This document shows, piece after piece, positions 35,311-42,992 of a DNA stretch of 64,000 nt. How positions within the stretch are numbered: the first letter of the stretch is position 1; each line of letters begins with the position of its first letter. A program made the translations under genes and the position numbers. Source of the stretch: CAYOPZ01 sp964406005 (GTDB lineage Bacteria > Bacteroidota > Bacteroidia > Bacteroidales > SM23-62); contig CAYOPZ010000014.1 in NCBI GenBank assembly GCA_964406005.1, positions 5,763 to 69,762 on the forward strand, in the 5' to 3' direction. Under the pieces are notes generated by a model. That model had not been told where the DNA came from and did not search any database. It was given only the letters and a program-made list of their open reading frames with translations.

Positions 35311-36615
35311 TTATTTTTTACGGAAAAAGATCTGTATGGGTACGCCGGTCAGGTTGAAACGGGCCCTCATACGGTTTTCAAGATATCTTTTATAGCCTTC
35401 CCCGATATACTGCGGATGATTGGCGTAGAATGCAAATGCAGGAGCATGCGTAGGAAGCTGGGCCACATATTTGATCCTTATGTATTTTCCCTTGTGCACC
35501 GGAGGCGGATGTTCTTCAATCACCTCAAGCATATACCTGTTCAGGGAAGAAGTGCGGATTTTCTGCTTCCGGTTCCGGTATACATCCATCGCAGTTTCAA
35601 GTACTTTAAGAACACGCTGTTTATGCAGGGCCGAAATAAACATTACAGGAAGATCCTGGAAGGGCGCTGTCCTGTCTTTGATTTCCATGGTATATTTCCT
35701 GGCAGCCTGATGATCTTTTTCGACCAGATCCCATTTGTTCACAAGCAATACCACTCCCTTGCGGTTCCGGATGATCAGTTTAAGGATGTTCAGATCCTGT
35801 CCCTCCATGCCCCGGGTCGCATCAATCATCAGCAGGCAGACATCGGATGATTCAATGCTTCGTATGGAGCGCAGAACAGCATAGAATTCCAGATTTTCAG
35901 ATACCTTCCCCTTCTTCCTCAGACCGGCGGTGTCCAAAAGGTAGAAATCATGGTTGAACCTTGAAATACGGGTGAGTATGGAATCACGTGTTGTACCGGG
36001 AACGGGGGTCACGATATTCCGCTGTTCGCCGATCAGTGTATTGGCCAGGGTTGATTTTCCGACGTTGGGCCTGCCGACAATAGCAAATTTCGGCAGATCC
36101 TGTTCCGGACCGGTGTCCTGTCCTTTGAAATGCAGGACCAGCTCGTCCAGAAGATCTCCCGTACCGTTTCCGTTGATGGAAGAGACCGGCCAGACATTGC
36201 CCAGTCCGAGCTTGTAAAATTCACTGGCATCATACCGGCGGTCGTTATTATCCACCTTGTTTACCGTCAGCAGGGCAGGTTTGTCAATTTTGCGCAACAT
36301 CCCGGCAATAGCCTCATCCAGGTCGGTGATCCCGCTTTGGACATCCACTACGAAAAGAATGACGTTGGCTTCATCAATGGCCAGGTTCACCTGTTTGCGG
36401 ATCTCTTCTTCAAAAACGTCTTCCGAGCGGGTTACATAACCCCCTGTATCTATGACCGAAAACTCTTTTCCATTCCATTCCGACCGGCCGTAGTGCCTGT
36501 CCCTTGTCACACCGCTCTGTTCATCCACGATGGCCTCCCTGCTTTCGGTCAACCGGTTGAAAAGAGTGGATTTCCCCACATTCGGCCTGCCCACTATTGC
36601 GACAATATTTCCCAT
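35311..36615 (-). CDS. der: Ribosome biogenesis GTPase Der (EngA)
   Basis: This 434-residue protein has the tandem GTPase layout unique to Der. The first G domain carries GRPNVGKSTLFN (9-20), DTGGY and NKVD. The second carries GRPNVGKSTLAN (181-192), DTAGLRKKGK and NKWDLV. A C-terminal KH-like domain follows (about 350-434). Der is needed for assembly of the 50S subunit. It is the third gene of the minus-strand unit rluB-era-der, with 13 bp separating it from era. Confidence 0.97.
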   Translation of the reverse strand: MGNIVAIVGRPNVGKSTLFNRLTESREAIVDEQSGVTRDRHYGRSEWNGKEFSVIDTGGYVTRSEDVFEEEIRKQVNLAIDEANVILFVVDVQSGITDLDEAIAGMLRKIDKPALLTVNKVDNNDRRYDASEFYKLGLGNVWPVSSINGNGTGDLLDELVLHFKGQDTGPEQDLPKFAIVGRPNVGKSTLANTLIGEQRNIVTPVPGTTRDSILTRISRFNHDFYLLDTAGLRKKGKVSENLEFYAVLRSIRSIESSDVCLLMIDATRGMEGQDLNILKLIIRNRKGVVLLVNKWDLVEKDHQAARKYTMEIKDRTAPFQDLPVMFISALHKQRVLKVLETAMDVYRNRKQKIRTSSLNRYMLEVIEEHPPPVHKGKYIRIKYVAQLPTHAPAFAFYANHPQYIGEGYKRYLENRMRARFNLTGVPIQIFFRKK

Positions 36616-36628
36616 TCCCTGGTATGTA

Positions 36629-37513
36629 TTAGCCGTTGTTATATCCGAACTGTTTCAGTATCCGCTCGTCATTGCGCCATTCCTTCTTCACTTTTACAAG
36701 GGTCTCCAGGAACACCTTTTTCCCGAAAAAATCTTCCATATCTTCCCGGGCCTGTATTCCGACCTTTTTAAGGGCTTTCCCCCTGTGGCCTATCAGAATG
36801 CCCTTCTGTGATTCGCGTTCGACATAAATAATGCTCCCTATGCTTATCATATCCTCCGTTTCCCTGAAGCGGTCCACTTCCACCTGTACCGCATAGGGTA
36901 TTTCCTTCCTGTAGTTCCGGAGGATCCTTCCCCGTATGATCTCCGAGACAAAGAACCGTTCGTTTTTATCCGTCAATTCATCTTTGGGATAATAGGGCGG
37001 TGATTCGGGCAGGTTTTCCAGGATCAGAGAAAATACTTTTTCCAGGTTGAATCTTTCCGTTGCAGAAACGGGTATCAGGGACGCCCGCGGCAGAATGCCC
37101 GCCCACTCGGAGATCAGGGACTTTACCTGTTTTTCACTGCCAAGGTCAATTTTGTTGATCAGAACACAGACAGGCACCCGGGAGCCTTTCAATCGTTCGA
37201 CAAAATTCCTGTTCTTCAACGGTGACTCGTGCACATCCGTTACATATAATATGATATCCGCATCTTCCAGGGCCGAACGGGATGATTTTAACATAAGTTC
37301 CTGGAGCCTGTAAGCAGGCTTAATGATTCCGGGAGTATCGGAATATACGATCTGGAAGTCCTCCCCGTTCGCTATCCCGAGAATCCTGTTCCTGGTTGTT
37401 TGCGCCCTGGGGGTGATCAGGGAAAGGTTCTCGCCGGTCATGGCATTCATAAGGGTGGATTTCCCTACGTTGGGGTTCCCGATGATATTTACGAATCCTG
37501 CCTTATGTGACAT
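36629..37513 (-). CDS. era: GTPase Era
   Basis: This 294-residue protein combines an N-terminal Era-type GTPase (G1 GNPNVGKST at 12-20, TTRNRILGI switch region, DTPGI, NKIDLG) with a C-terminal KH RNA-binding domain (ILIGHRGKALKKVGIQAREDMEDFF). Era binds the 3' end of 16S rRNA and helps mature the 30S subunit. It lies 12 bp after rluB and 13 bp before der, which implies one ribosome-maturation operon. Confidence 0.97.
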   Translation of the reverse strand: MSHKAGFVNIIGNPNVGKSTLMNAMTGENLSLITPRAQTTRNRILGIANGEDFQIVYSDTPGIIKPAYRLQELMLKSSRSALEDADIILYVTDVHESPLKNRNFVERLKGSRVPVCVLINKIDLGSEKQVKSLISEWAGILPRASLIPVSATERFNLEKVFSLILENLPESPPYYPKDELTDKNERFFVSEIIRGRILRNYRKEIPYAVQVEVDRFRETEDMISIGSIIYVERESQKGILIGHRGKALKKVGIQAREDMEDFFGKKVFLETLVKVKKEWRNDERILKQFGYNNG

Positions 37514-37525
37514 AAGGATAAAATA

Positions 37526-38281
37526 CTATTTGGGCAGGGACATTTTTAAGTATGACACTTCTTTTTTTGTCAGGAATCTCCAGTTCCCCCTGCCCAGGCC
37601 TTTTTTTGTCAATCCTGCAAAACTTACCCTGTCAAGTTTCACGATATCGTAACCGAGTTTTTCAAAAATCCTTCTGACGATCCTGTTCCTGCCGGAGTGT
37701 ATCTCCATGCCTATCTGTTTCCGGTCGGTTTTATCCACATAATGGATGTCATCGGGACGGATAAATCCGTCCTCGAGTTCAAATCCCGCGGAGATCTTTT
37801 CCATATCGGAAATCGTCAGATTCCTGTCAAGGCATATATGATAGATCTTTTTCTGATTGTATGACGGATGGGTCAGCCGTCCGGTCAGCTCTCCGTCATT
37901 GGTCAGGAGCAACACACCGGTTGTATTGCGGTCGAGCCTTCCCACAGGGTAGATACGTTCACTGCATGATCCCGTAACCAGGTCAAGCACGGTTTTCCTG
38001 CCGCGGGGATCCCTTACAGTGGTCACACAATCCCTGGGTTTATTCAGCAATACATAGACCCTGCGTTCCCCGTACAGCTTTTTCCCCCTGCAGGTGACCT
38101 CATCTCCCGGTCTGACCCGGATGCCCGGGTCGGACACCCTTTCCCCGTTGACCTTGATATCCCCGTTAAAGATAAGCTTATCGGCTTCCCTGCGGGAACA
38201 AACTCCCGAATGGGCAATGTACTTGTTCAGGCGAATTTCCTGTGCATCCCTTGTATGGCTTTCAGTTTTTTTCATAGCCAT
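37526..38281 (-). CDS. rluB: rRNA pseudouridine synthase, RluB/RsuA type
   Basis: This is a 251-residue protein from ATG 38281. An S4 RNA-binding domain lies at about 14-60 (IRLNKYIAHSGVCSRREADKL), followed by an RsuA/RluB/E/F catalytic domain with PVGRLDRNTTGVLLLTNDG (catalytic Asp about 117), HPSYNQKKIYHI and IHSGRNRIVRRIFEKLGY. It isomerises a uridine in large-subunit rRNA; RluB modifies position 2605. A TACATTTG element ends three bases upstream of this ATG, so the second ATG at 38275 could be the true start. A longer frame from 38344 would run through the promoter and is not favoured. It heads the rluB-era-der unit. Confidence 0.92.
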   Translation of the reverse strand: MAMKKTESHTRDAQEIRLNKYIAHSGVCSRREADKLIFNGDIKVNGERVSDPGIRVRPGDEVTCRGKKLYGERRVYVLLNKPRDCVTTVRDPRGRKTVLDLVTGSCSERIYPVGRLDRNTTGVLLLTNDGELTGRLTHPSYNQKKIYHICLDRNLTISDMEKISAGFELEDGFIRPDDIHYVDKTDRKQIGMEIHSGRNRIVRRIFEKLGYDIVKLDRVSFAGLTKKGLGRGNWRFLTKKEVSYLKMSLPK

Positions 38282-38283
38282 CA

Positions 38284-38291
38284 CAAATGTA
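38284..38291 (-). promoter_or_regulatory. -7 element TACATTTG for rluB-era-der
   Basis: Exact TAnnTTTG match on the minus strand. The expected transcription start would fall at or just after ATG 38281, making the message leaderless or pointing to ATG 38275. Confidence 0.5.
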
Positions 38292-38389
38292 CGAATTTTA
38301 GCCTCCCTTATGATGAGGATCCGTTTGCATGGAAGCGCCCGCACGTTTCATTGCCCGAATCAAGATTACCAATGTTTGACTCTTGTCCG

Positions 38390-38397
38390 TATCTTTG
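38390..38397 (+). promoter_or_regulatory. -7 element TATCTTTG for glmM
   Basis: Exact TAnnTTTG match 34 bp upstream of the ATG at 38432. It lies inside the upstream extension of the glmM reading frame, which argues that the extension is not translated. Confidence 0.5.
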
Positions 38398-38431
38398 CCA
38401 TATTTGCGTTAATGATAACAAAACCGGCATC

Positions 38432-39814
38432 ATGACACTGATCAAATCCATTTCCGGCATAAGGGGTACCATAGGGGGGGAACCCGGATCCGGCCTGACT
38501 CCTGCCGATATAGTGAAATATACCTCCGCTTATGCCATGTTTCTGAGAGAACAGAGGGGAGACGGACATCTTAAGATCGTGCTCGGAAGGGATGCCAGGA
38601 TTTCAGGCCGGATGGTGGAACAGATCGTATGCGGCACGCTTGCCGGAATGGGTGTGGATATCATAAACCTGGGGCTTGCGGCCACACCCACCGTTGAAAT
38701 CGCCGTAGGGGAAGAAAAGGCGGATGGAGGGATCATCCTTACTGCAAGTCACAACCCCGGTGACTGGAATGCATTGAAACTGCTGGATGCCGATGGTGAA
38801 TTCATCTCCGGGGAAGCCGGCAGGCGTATCCTTGAGATTGCAGGATCCGGGCCGATCAGGTATGTTTCTGCGGAGAATACCGGCAGAATGGATAACCATG
38901 AGGGCTATAACAGGATACATATAGATAAGATACTTGCCCTCGACCTCGTCAAAAAGGCATCCATTGAAGAAGCCGGCTTCAGGGTGGCGGTGGATTGCGT
39001 GAATTCCGTCGGCGGACTCGTCCTTCCCGAACTATTAAGATCATTGGGTGTGAAGGAGGTCATTGAATTAAATTGCGAACCCACCGGGATCTTCCCCCAT
39101 GACCCGGAGCCTCTGCCCGAAAACCTTAAAGATCTCGCCGGAACTGTCAGGAAACACAAGGCAGACATCGGATTTGCCGTCGACCCGGATGTTGACCGGC
39201 TGGCTATTATTGATGAAAACGGAAACATGTTCGGCGAAGAATATACCCTGGTAGCGGTGGCGGATTTTGTGCTCTCCAACAAACCTGGCAATACCGTATC
39301 GAACCTGTCGTCCTCAAGTGCCCTGAAAGATGTGACCGAGAAATACGGATGCAGTTATTATGCGTCTGCTGTCGGCGAGGTCAATGTGGTAGCCGCCATG
39401 AAGGAAAACAGGGCTGTAATAGGAGGAGAAGGCAACGGAGGAGTCATCTATCCGCCCCTGCACTATGGGAGGGACGCACTGACGGGTGTAGCGCTTTTCC
39501 TGAGTTATCAGGCCGACAGAAAACAAAAAACCAGCCAGTTGCGGAAAGCATTGCCCGAATACCATATTGTGAAGAACAAGATTTCCCTGGATGATGATAC
39601 GGATATGGAATCCCTTCTGGACAGGGTCAGGGAAAACTACAAATCGTATCCCATTCATGCAGGCGATGGATTGAAGATAGAAACGGACGAGGGCTGGATA
39701 CATATCAGGAAGTCCAATACGGAAGCCGTCATCAGGATATATACCGAAAGCAGTACGCAGCAGAAGGCGCGCAAACTGGCGGATGAGATTTCTGCGTTGA
39801 TCAGGCTTTTTTAA
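38432..39814 (+). CDS. glmM: Phosphoglucosamine mutase
   Basis: From ATG 38432 this is a 460-residue alpha-D-phosphohexomutase. It starts at MTLIKSISGIRGTIGG, the normal beginning for Bacteroidota GlmM. The active-site phosphoserine loop is TASHNPGDWNALK (Ser106). The metal loop is DPDVDR, the sugar-specificity loop GEGNGGVIYP, and the phosphate-binding loop RKSNTEAVIRIYTES. It converts glucosamine-6-phosphate to glucosamine-1-phosphate, the precursor of UDP-GlcNAc for peptidoglycan and LPS. Phosphomannomutase activity cannot be excluded from sequence. The frame is open for 74 more codons upstream, but the promoter lies there. Confidence 0.9.
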   Translation: MTLIKSISGIRGTIGGEPGSGLTPADIVKYTSAYAMFLREQRGDGHLKIVLGRDARISGRMVEQIVCGTLAGMGVDIINLGLAATPTVEIAVGEEKADGGIILTASHNPGDWNALKLLDADGEFISGEAGRRILEIAGSGPIRYVSAENTGRMDNHEGYNRIHIDKILALDLVKKASIEEAGFRVAVDCVNSVGGLVLPELLRSLGVKEVIELNCEPTGIFPHDPEPLPENLKDLAGTVRKHKADIGFAVDPDVDRLAIIDENGNMFGEEYTLVAVADFVLSNKPGNTVSNLSSSSALKDVTEKYGCSYYASAVGEVNVVAAMKENRAVIGGEGNGGVIYPPLHYGRDALTGVALFLSYQADRKQKTSQLRKALPEYHIVKNKISLDDDTDMESLLDRVRENYKSYPIHAGDGLKIETDEGWIHIRKSNTEAVIRIYTESSTQQKARKLADEISALIRLF

Positions 39815-39887
39815 CACTATTTTAGGAAGGGGAGAGGGATATATTGGGTTACTTTGTTTTTTTTGTCTCCCTCTTTAAACCATTTTG

Positions 39888-39913
39888 CAGTCCCATAGTC
39901 TAATTTGGGACTG
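39888..39913. repeat. Inverted repeat CAGTCCCA-N10-TGGGACTG upstream of the export operon
   Basis: Eight-base perfect arms with a 10-base spacer end 13 bp before the -33 TTG of the adaptor gene promoter. No T-tract follows directly. The spacing suits a dimeric repressor or activator site; a weak glmM terminator is the alternative. Confidence 0.5.
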
Positions 39914-39926
39914 AAAAGCAATATAA

Positions 39927-39956
39927 TTGAGGAATACACAAAATTAAGTAATTTTT
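39927..39956 (+). promoter_or_regulatory. Promoter TTG-N19-TAATTTTT of the export operon
   Basis: TTG at 39927-39929 and TAATTTTT at 39949-39956 have the Bacteroidota spacing of 19 bases, with only the last base of TAnnTTTG differing. The ATG at 39965 is eight bases further on, so the leader is only a few nucleotides. Confidence 0.5.
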
Positions 39957-39964
39957 AAAGAACC

Positions 39965-41548
39965 ATGAAAAGACGAACTCTTGTTACGACCATCATTATT
40001 TCAATTGTGGTCGTCGCCATCCTGATATATTCACTCGCATCTGCCGATGAATCGTCCAAGCCCCTCGAAGGGGAAGTAAGTTTCGGGAAATTTGAGGTCG
40101 TAGTGAGCGTAACCGGAGAACTGGAAGCGTTGAGATCTACCGATATTAAGGCACCTGAGGCGCTGGGGAGCCGTGAACTGCGTTTCCGGGAGCTCACCAT
40201 TTCAGACCTGATTCCTGAGGGAACCATTGTCAATGAGGGGGATTACGTGGCAACCCTTGACCGTTCGGAAGCTGACAATGAGTATAAGGATTTGCTCGAT
40301 CAGCTGGAGGTAGCGGAATCACAATACAATTCTTTGATGCTTGATACAACCCTGCAACTCCGGGATTTGCGTGAAGAACTGGTCAACCTGAAGTTCAATC
40401 TGGAGGAAGCTCAGATCACCCTCGAGCAGAGCCAGTTTGAACCTCCCGCAACCATACGGCAGGCCCAGATCAACCTTGACAAGGCCCAGCGCGCCTATGA
40501 TCAGGCACAGGAGAATTATGATATCAAGGTTGAACAGATTAAGGCAGATATACTCGAAGCAAGGCTGGATCTGACCAGGACCCGCCGCAGGGCCAATGAG
40601 ATGCAAAGCGTACTCGAAAAATTTGTCATTACTGCCCCTGCTTCGGGAATGGTCATTTACGCACGCGACTGGAACGGGCAGAAAAGGGTTGTCGGCTCCA
40701 GTATTAACACCCGCGACCTCACCGTGGCCACCCTGCCGGATATGTCCGAGATGCTTTCCAAGACCTATGTGAATGAAATCGATATAAGCAAGGTCGAGAG
40801 CGGACAGCAGGTACGCATCGGTGTGGATGCCTTTCCCGAGAAGAAGTTCACCGGTGTGGTGACCAGTGTGGCCAATGTGGGGGAACAGCTTCCCAATACG
40901 GATGCCAAGGTTTTCGAAGTGGTGATCCAGCTCAATGAATCGGATCCCATTCTCAGGCCTGCCATGACAACCAGTAATTTCATCGTCACCAAGACTTTTG
41001 ACAATGTTATGTATGTTCCCCTCGAAGCGGTTCATTCGACCGACAGCATGACCTTTGTGTATACGAAGAACAATACCAAACAGATTGTCGTTGTGGATGA
41101 GGCCAACGACAACGAGATCATCATAGAGGACGGGCTGAATGCAGGGGATATCGTTCTTCTGTCGGTCCCGGAAAATGCTGAAGACATGAAAATTACCGGA
41201 GTGGAACTGATGGCGCGAATAAAGGAAAAAGAAGCCGAAGAGAAAAGGCAGGAAGAGCAGGCACAGAGGGAGTTGGAGGAGCAGTACAACGGAACTTTTG
41301 GGCCGAGGACCGGGGCGATGCCCCAGGGCGCTGAAGGTTTTCAGAATCTCAGCGATGAACAGAGGCAGGAAATGATGGAAAATTTCCGGCAGAATATGCC
41401 TGAAGGATTTCAGAATCTCAGTGATGAACAGAGGCAGGAACTTATGAGAAACCGGCCTGCCGGTAGCGGACAGGGCCAGTTCGGAGGAAGGCCTGGCGGC
41501 ACAACACAGGATCAGGAAGAAGGAGACACACCTCCCACAGACAATTAG
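39965..41548 (+). CDS. HlyD/MacA-type periplasmic adaptor protein
   Basis: This 527-residue protein has an N-terminal membrane anchor (residues 8-27, VTTIIISIVVVAILIYSLAS), a barrel-sandwich/lipoyl half with ITAPASGMVIYARD, and a coiled-coil hairpin at about 95-215 rich in Glu/Gln (DQLEVAESQYNS, RQAQINLDKAQRAYDQAQENY). A beta-barrel domain follows (VNEIDISKVESGQQVRIGVDAFPEKKFTGVV). The C-terminal tail (about 415-527) is Gln/Gly/Pro-rich and contains a 23-residue tandem repeat with NLSDEQRQE. It would bridge the inner-membrane permease and TolC. It is the first gene of a three-gene export operon. Confidence 0.9.
   Translation: MKRRTLVTTIIISIVVVAILIYSLASADESSKPLEGEVSFGKFEVVVSVTGELEALRSTDIKAPEALGSRELRFRELTISDLIPEGTIVNEGDYVATLDRSEADNEYKDLLDQLEVAESQYNSLMLDTTLQLRDLREELVNLKFNLEEAQITLEQSQFEPPATIRQAQINLDKAQRAYDQAQENYDIKVEQIKADILEARLDLTRTRRRANEMQSVLEKFVITAPASGMVIYARDWNGQKRVVGSSINTRDLTVATLPDMSEMLSKTYVNEIDISKVESGQQVRIGVDAFPEKKFTGVVTSVANVGEQLPNTDAKVFEVVIQLNESDPILRPAMTTSNFIVTKTFDNVMYVPLEAVHSTDSMTFVYTKNNTKQIVVVDEANDNEIIIEDGLNAGDIVLLSVPENAEDMKITGVELMARIKEKEAEEKRQEEQAQRELEEQYNGTFGPRTGAMPQGAEGFQNLSDEQRQEMMENFRQNMPEGFQNLSDEQRQELMRNRPAGSGQGQFGGRPGGTTQDQEEGDTPPTDN
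41332..41371. repeat. 40-bp direct repeat, copy 1, in the adaptor tail
   Basis: It codes for EGFQNLSDEQRQE and matches 41401-41440 at 38 of 40 bases; the period is 69 bp (23 codons). Confidence 0.85.
41401..41440. repeat. 40-bp direct repeat, copy 2, in the adaptor tail
   Basis: Second copy of the 41332-41371 unit, in the same reading frame. The high DNA identity points to a recent tandem duplication or slippage. Confidence 0.85.
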
Positions 41549-41576
41549 ATAAAGTAAGGACAAAAACAAAAAGGAT

Positions 41577-42956
41577 ATGAGGCGGTATTTTCACGATATT
41601 GTCATTGCCATGGAATCCATCCTGGCCAACAAACTCAAATCAGTCCTGACGGGTCTCGGGATCATTTTCGGTGTGGGCGCGGTCATCAGCATGCTGGCCA
41701 TCGGAAGGGGAGCCCAGCAGGAAATCCTCGACCAGATGAAAGTGGTGGGCGTGAACAACATTGTGATCTCGCCGATCGTCACACCTGCAGGAGAGGAGGA
41801 TGAAGATGACAGTGAAAACAAGGAAAAATCGAAATTTTCACCCGGTCTGACTCTTCTGGATGCCGAATCCATCCAGGAAACGATGCCTACGGTGAAACGG
41901 ATAAGCCCGGAAATTGCCCTCACAAGCTTCGCGGTCCAGAGCGGGAAAAGGGAGCAGGCCAAATTGATAGGCGTTTCTAAGGAGTATTTCGATATTTATA
42001 ATCTGAGTCTGAGCGATGGCGTTTTTTTTAACAGATTTCAGGAAGACAATGGAGTTCCGGTTTGTGTAATCGGCGCAAATCTGGCAAACATGTTTTTTTC
42101 CAAGCAGCGCCCCGTCGGACAGTACATCAAATTTGACAATATATGGCTGAAGGTCATTGGTGTGCTGGAACGGACGGATGTCAGCGTGACTGCGTACGAA
42201 CAGGCCGGCGTGAACGTTTACAACGACAATATTTATATTCCCACCAAGACCATGTTGCTTCGTTTCCTGAACAGGGCTCTTGTAAACACGATGAGCGGTC
42301 AGACCGCTATAACCGCATTCAGTGAGGGAATGGGACGCTTTGGAGGCATGATGTTCATGAGGGCGGGTTTCAGTTCCAGTCCCAGCCAGAATACGAGTTC
42401 GAATTATCACCAGCTTGACAAGATCGTTGTTCAGGTGAATGAATCGTCTGAATTGGAGCCTTCAACCGAGTTTTTAAGCAGGATGATGTTCCGGAGGCAC
42501 GAAGAGGTCAAGGATTATGAAATAACGGTTCCTGAACTGCTTCTGAAGCAGGAACAGAGAACCAAGGACATTTTCAATATAGTCCTGGGGGCCATCGCAA
42601 GCATTTCGCTTCTTGTGGGGGGGATCGGCATCATGAATATCATGTTCGCCTCGGTCATGGAAAGGATCAAGGAAATCGGGACGCGGCTGGCCATCGGCGC
42701 CAAGAAACTGGATATCGTGGTACAGTTCCTTTCCGAGGCCATCCTGATCAGTGTAACAGGAGGCCTGATCGGTGTACTCCTCGGTATTGTTCTATCCAAG
42801 CTCATTACAAAATTCACAGATATAGTAACCATCGTGTCGCCTTTTTCGGTCATTATCGCGTTTATGGTATCCGCATCGGTAGGTGTTATATTCGGTTATT
42901 CACCTGCAAAGCGTGCTTCTGAAAAGGATCCGATCGAATCCCTGAGACATGAATAA
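41577..42956 (+). CDS. MacB-type ABC transporter permease without ATPase domain
   Basis: This 459-residue protein begins with a membrane helix (ILANKLKSVLTGLGIIFGVGAVISMLAIG, residues 15-43). A MacB periplasmic domain spans about 50-320. The C-terminal FtsX domain has three helices and the motif SVMERIKEIGTRLAIGAKKLDI near residue 358-379, ending ASEKDPIESLRHE. E. coli MacB carries an N-terminal ATPase; here that domain is absent and no ATPase gene lies in the operon. The adaptor (28-bp gap) and TolC genes flank it, so it is the inner-membrane part of a tripartite exporter of unknown substrate. A candidate ATPase in trans is the LolD-like protein at 52355-53008. Confidence 0.9.
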   Translation: MRRYFHDIVIAMESILANKLKSVLTGLGIIFGVGAVISMLAIGRGAQQEILDQMKVVGVNNIVISPIVTPAGEEDEDDSENKEKSKFSPGLTLLDAESIQETMPTVKRISPEIALTSFAVQSGKREQAKLIGVSKEYFDIYNLSLSDGVFFNRFQEDNGVPVCVIGANLANMFFSKQRPVGQYIKFDNIWLKVIGVLERTDVSVTAYEQAGVNVYNDNIYIPTKTMLLRFLNRALVNTMSGQTAITAFSEGMGRFGGMMFMRAGFSSSPSQNTSSNYHQLDKIVVQVNESSELEPSTEFLSRMMFRRHEEVKDYEITVPELLLKQEQRTKDIFNIVLGAIASISLLVGGIGIMNIMFASVMERIKEIGTRLAIGAKKLDIVVQFLSEAILISVTGGLIGVLLGIVLSKLITKFTDIVTIVSPFSVIIAFMVSASVGVIFGYSPAKRASEKDPIESLRHE

Positions 42957-42992
42957 GTCATTTTATTGTATCATTCATTAATATTAGCAGAG

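Noticed and set aside
38210..38431. 74-codon upstream extension of the glmM frame
   Set aside because: It contains the TATCTTTG promoter element and the divergent rluB start region, and the residues do not resemble any hexomutase N-terminus.
40319..41569. 416-codon minus-strand open frame
   Set aside because: Antisense to the HlyD-type adaptor gene; composition is His/Ile/Leu-rich and meaningless as a protein.
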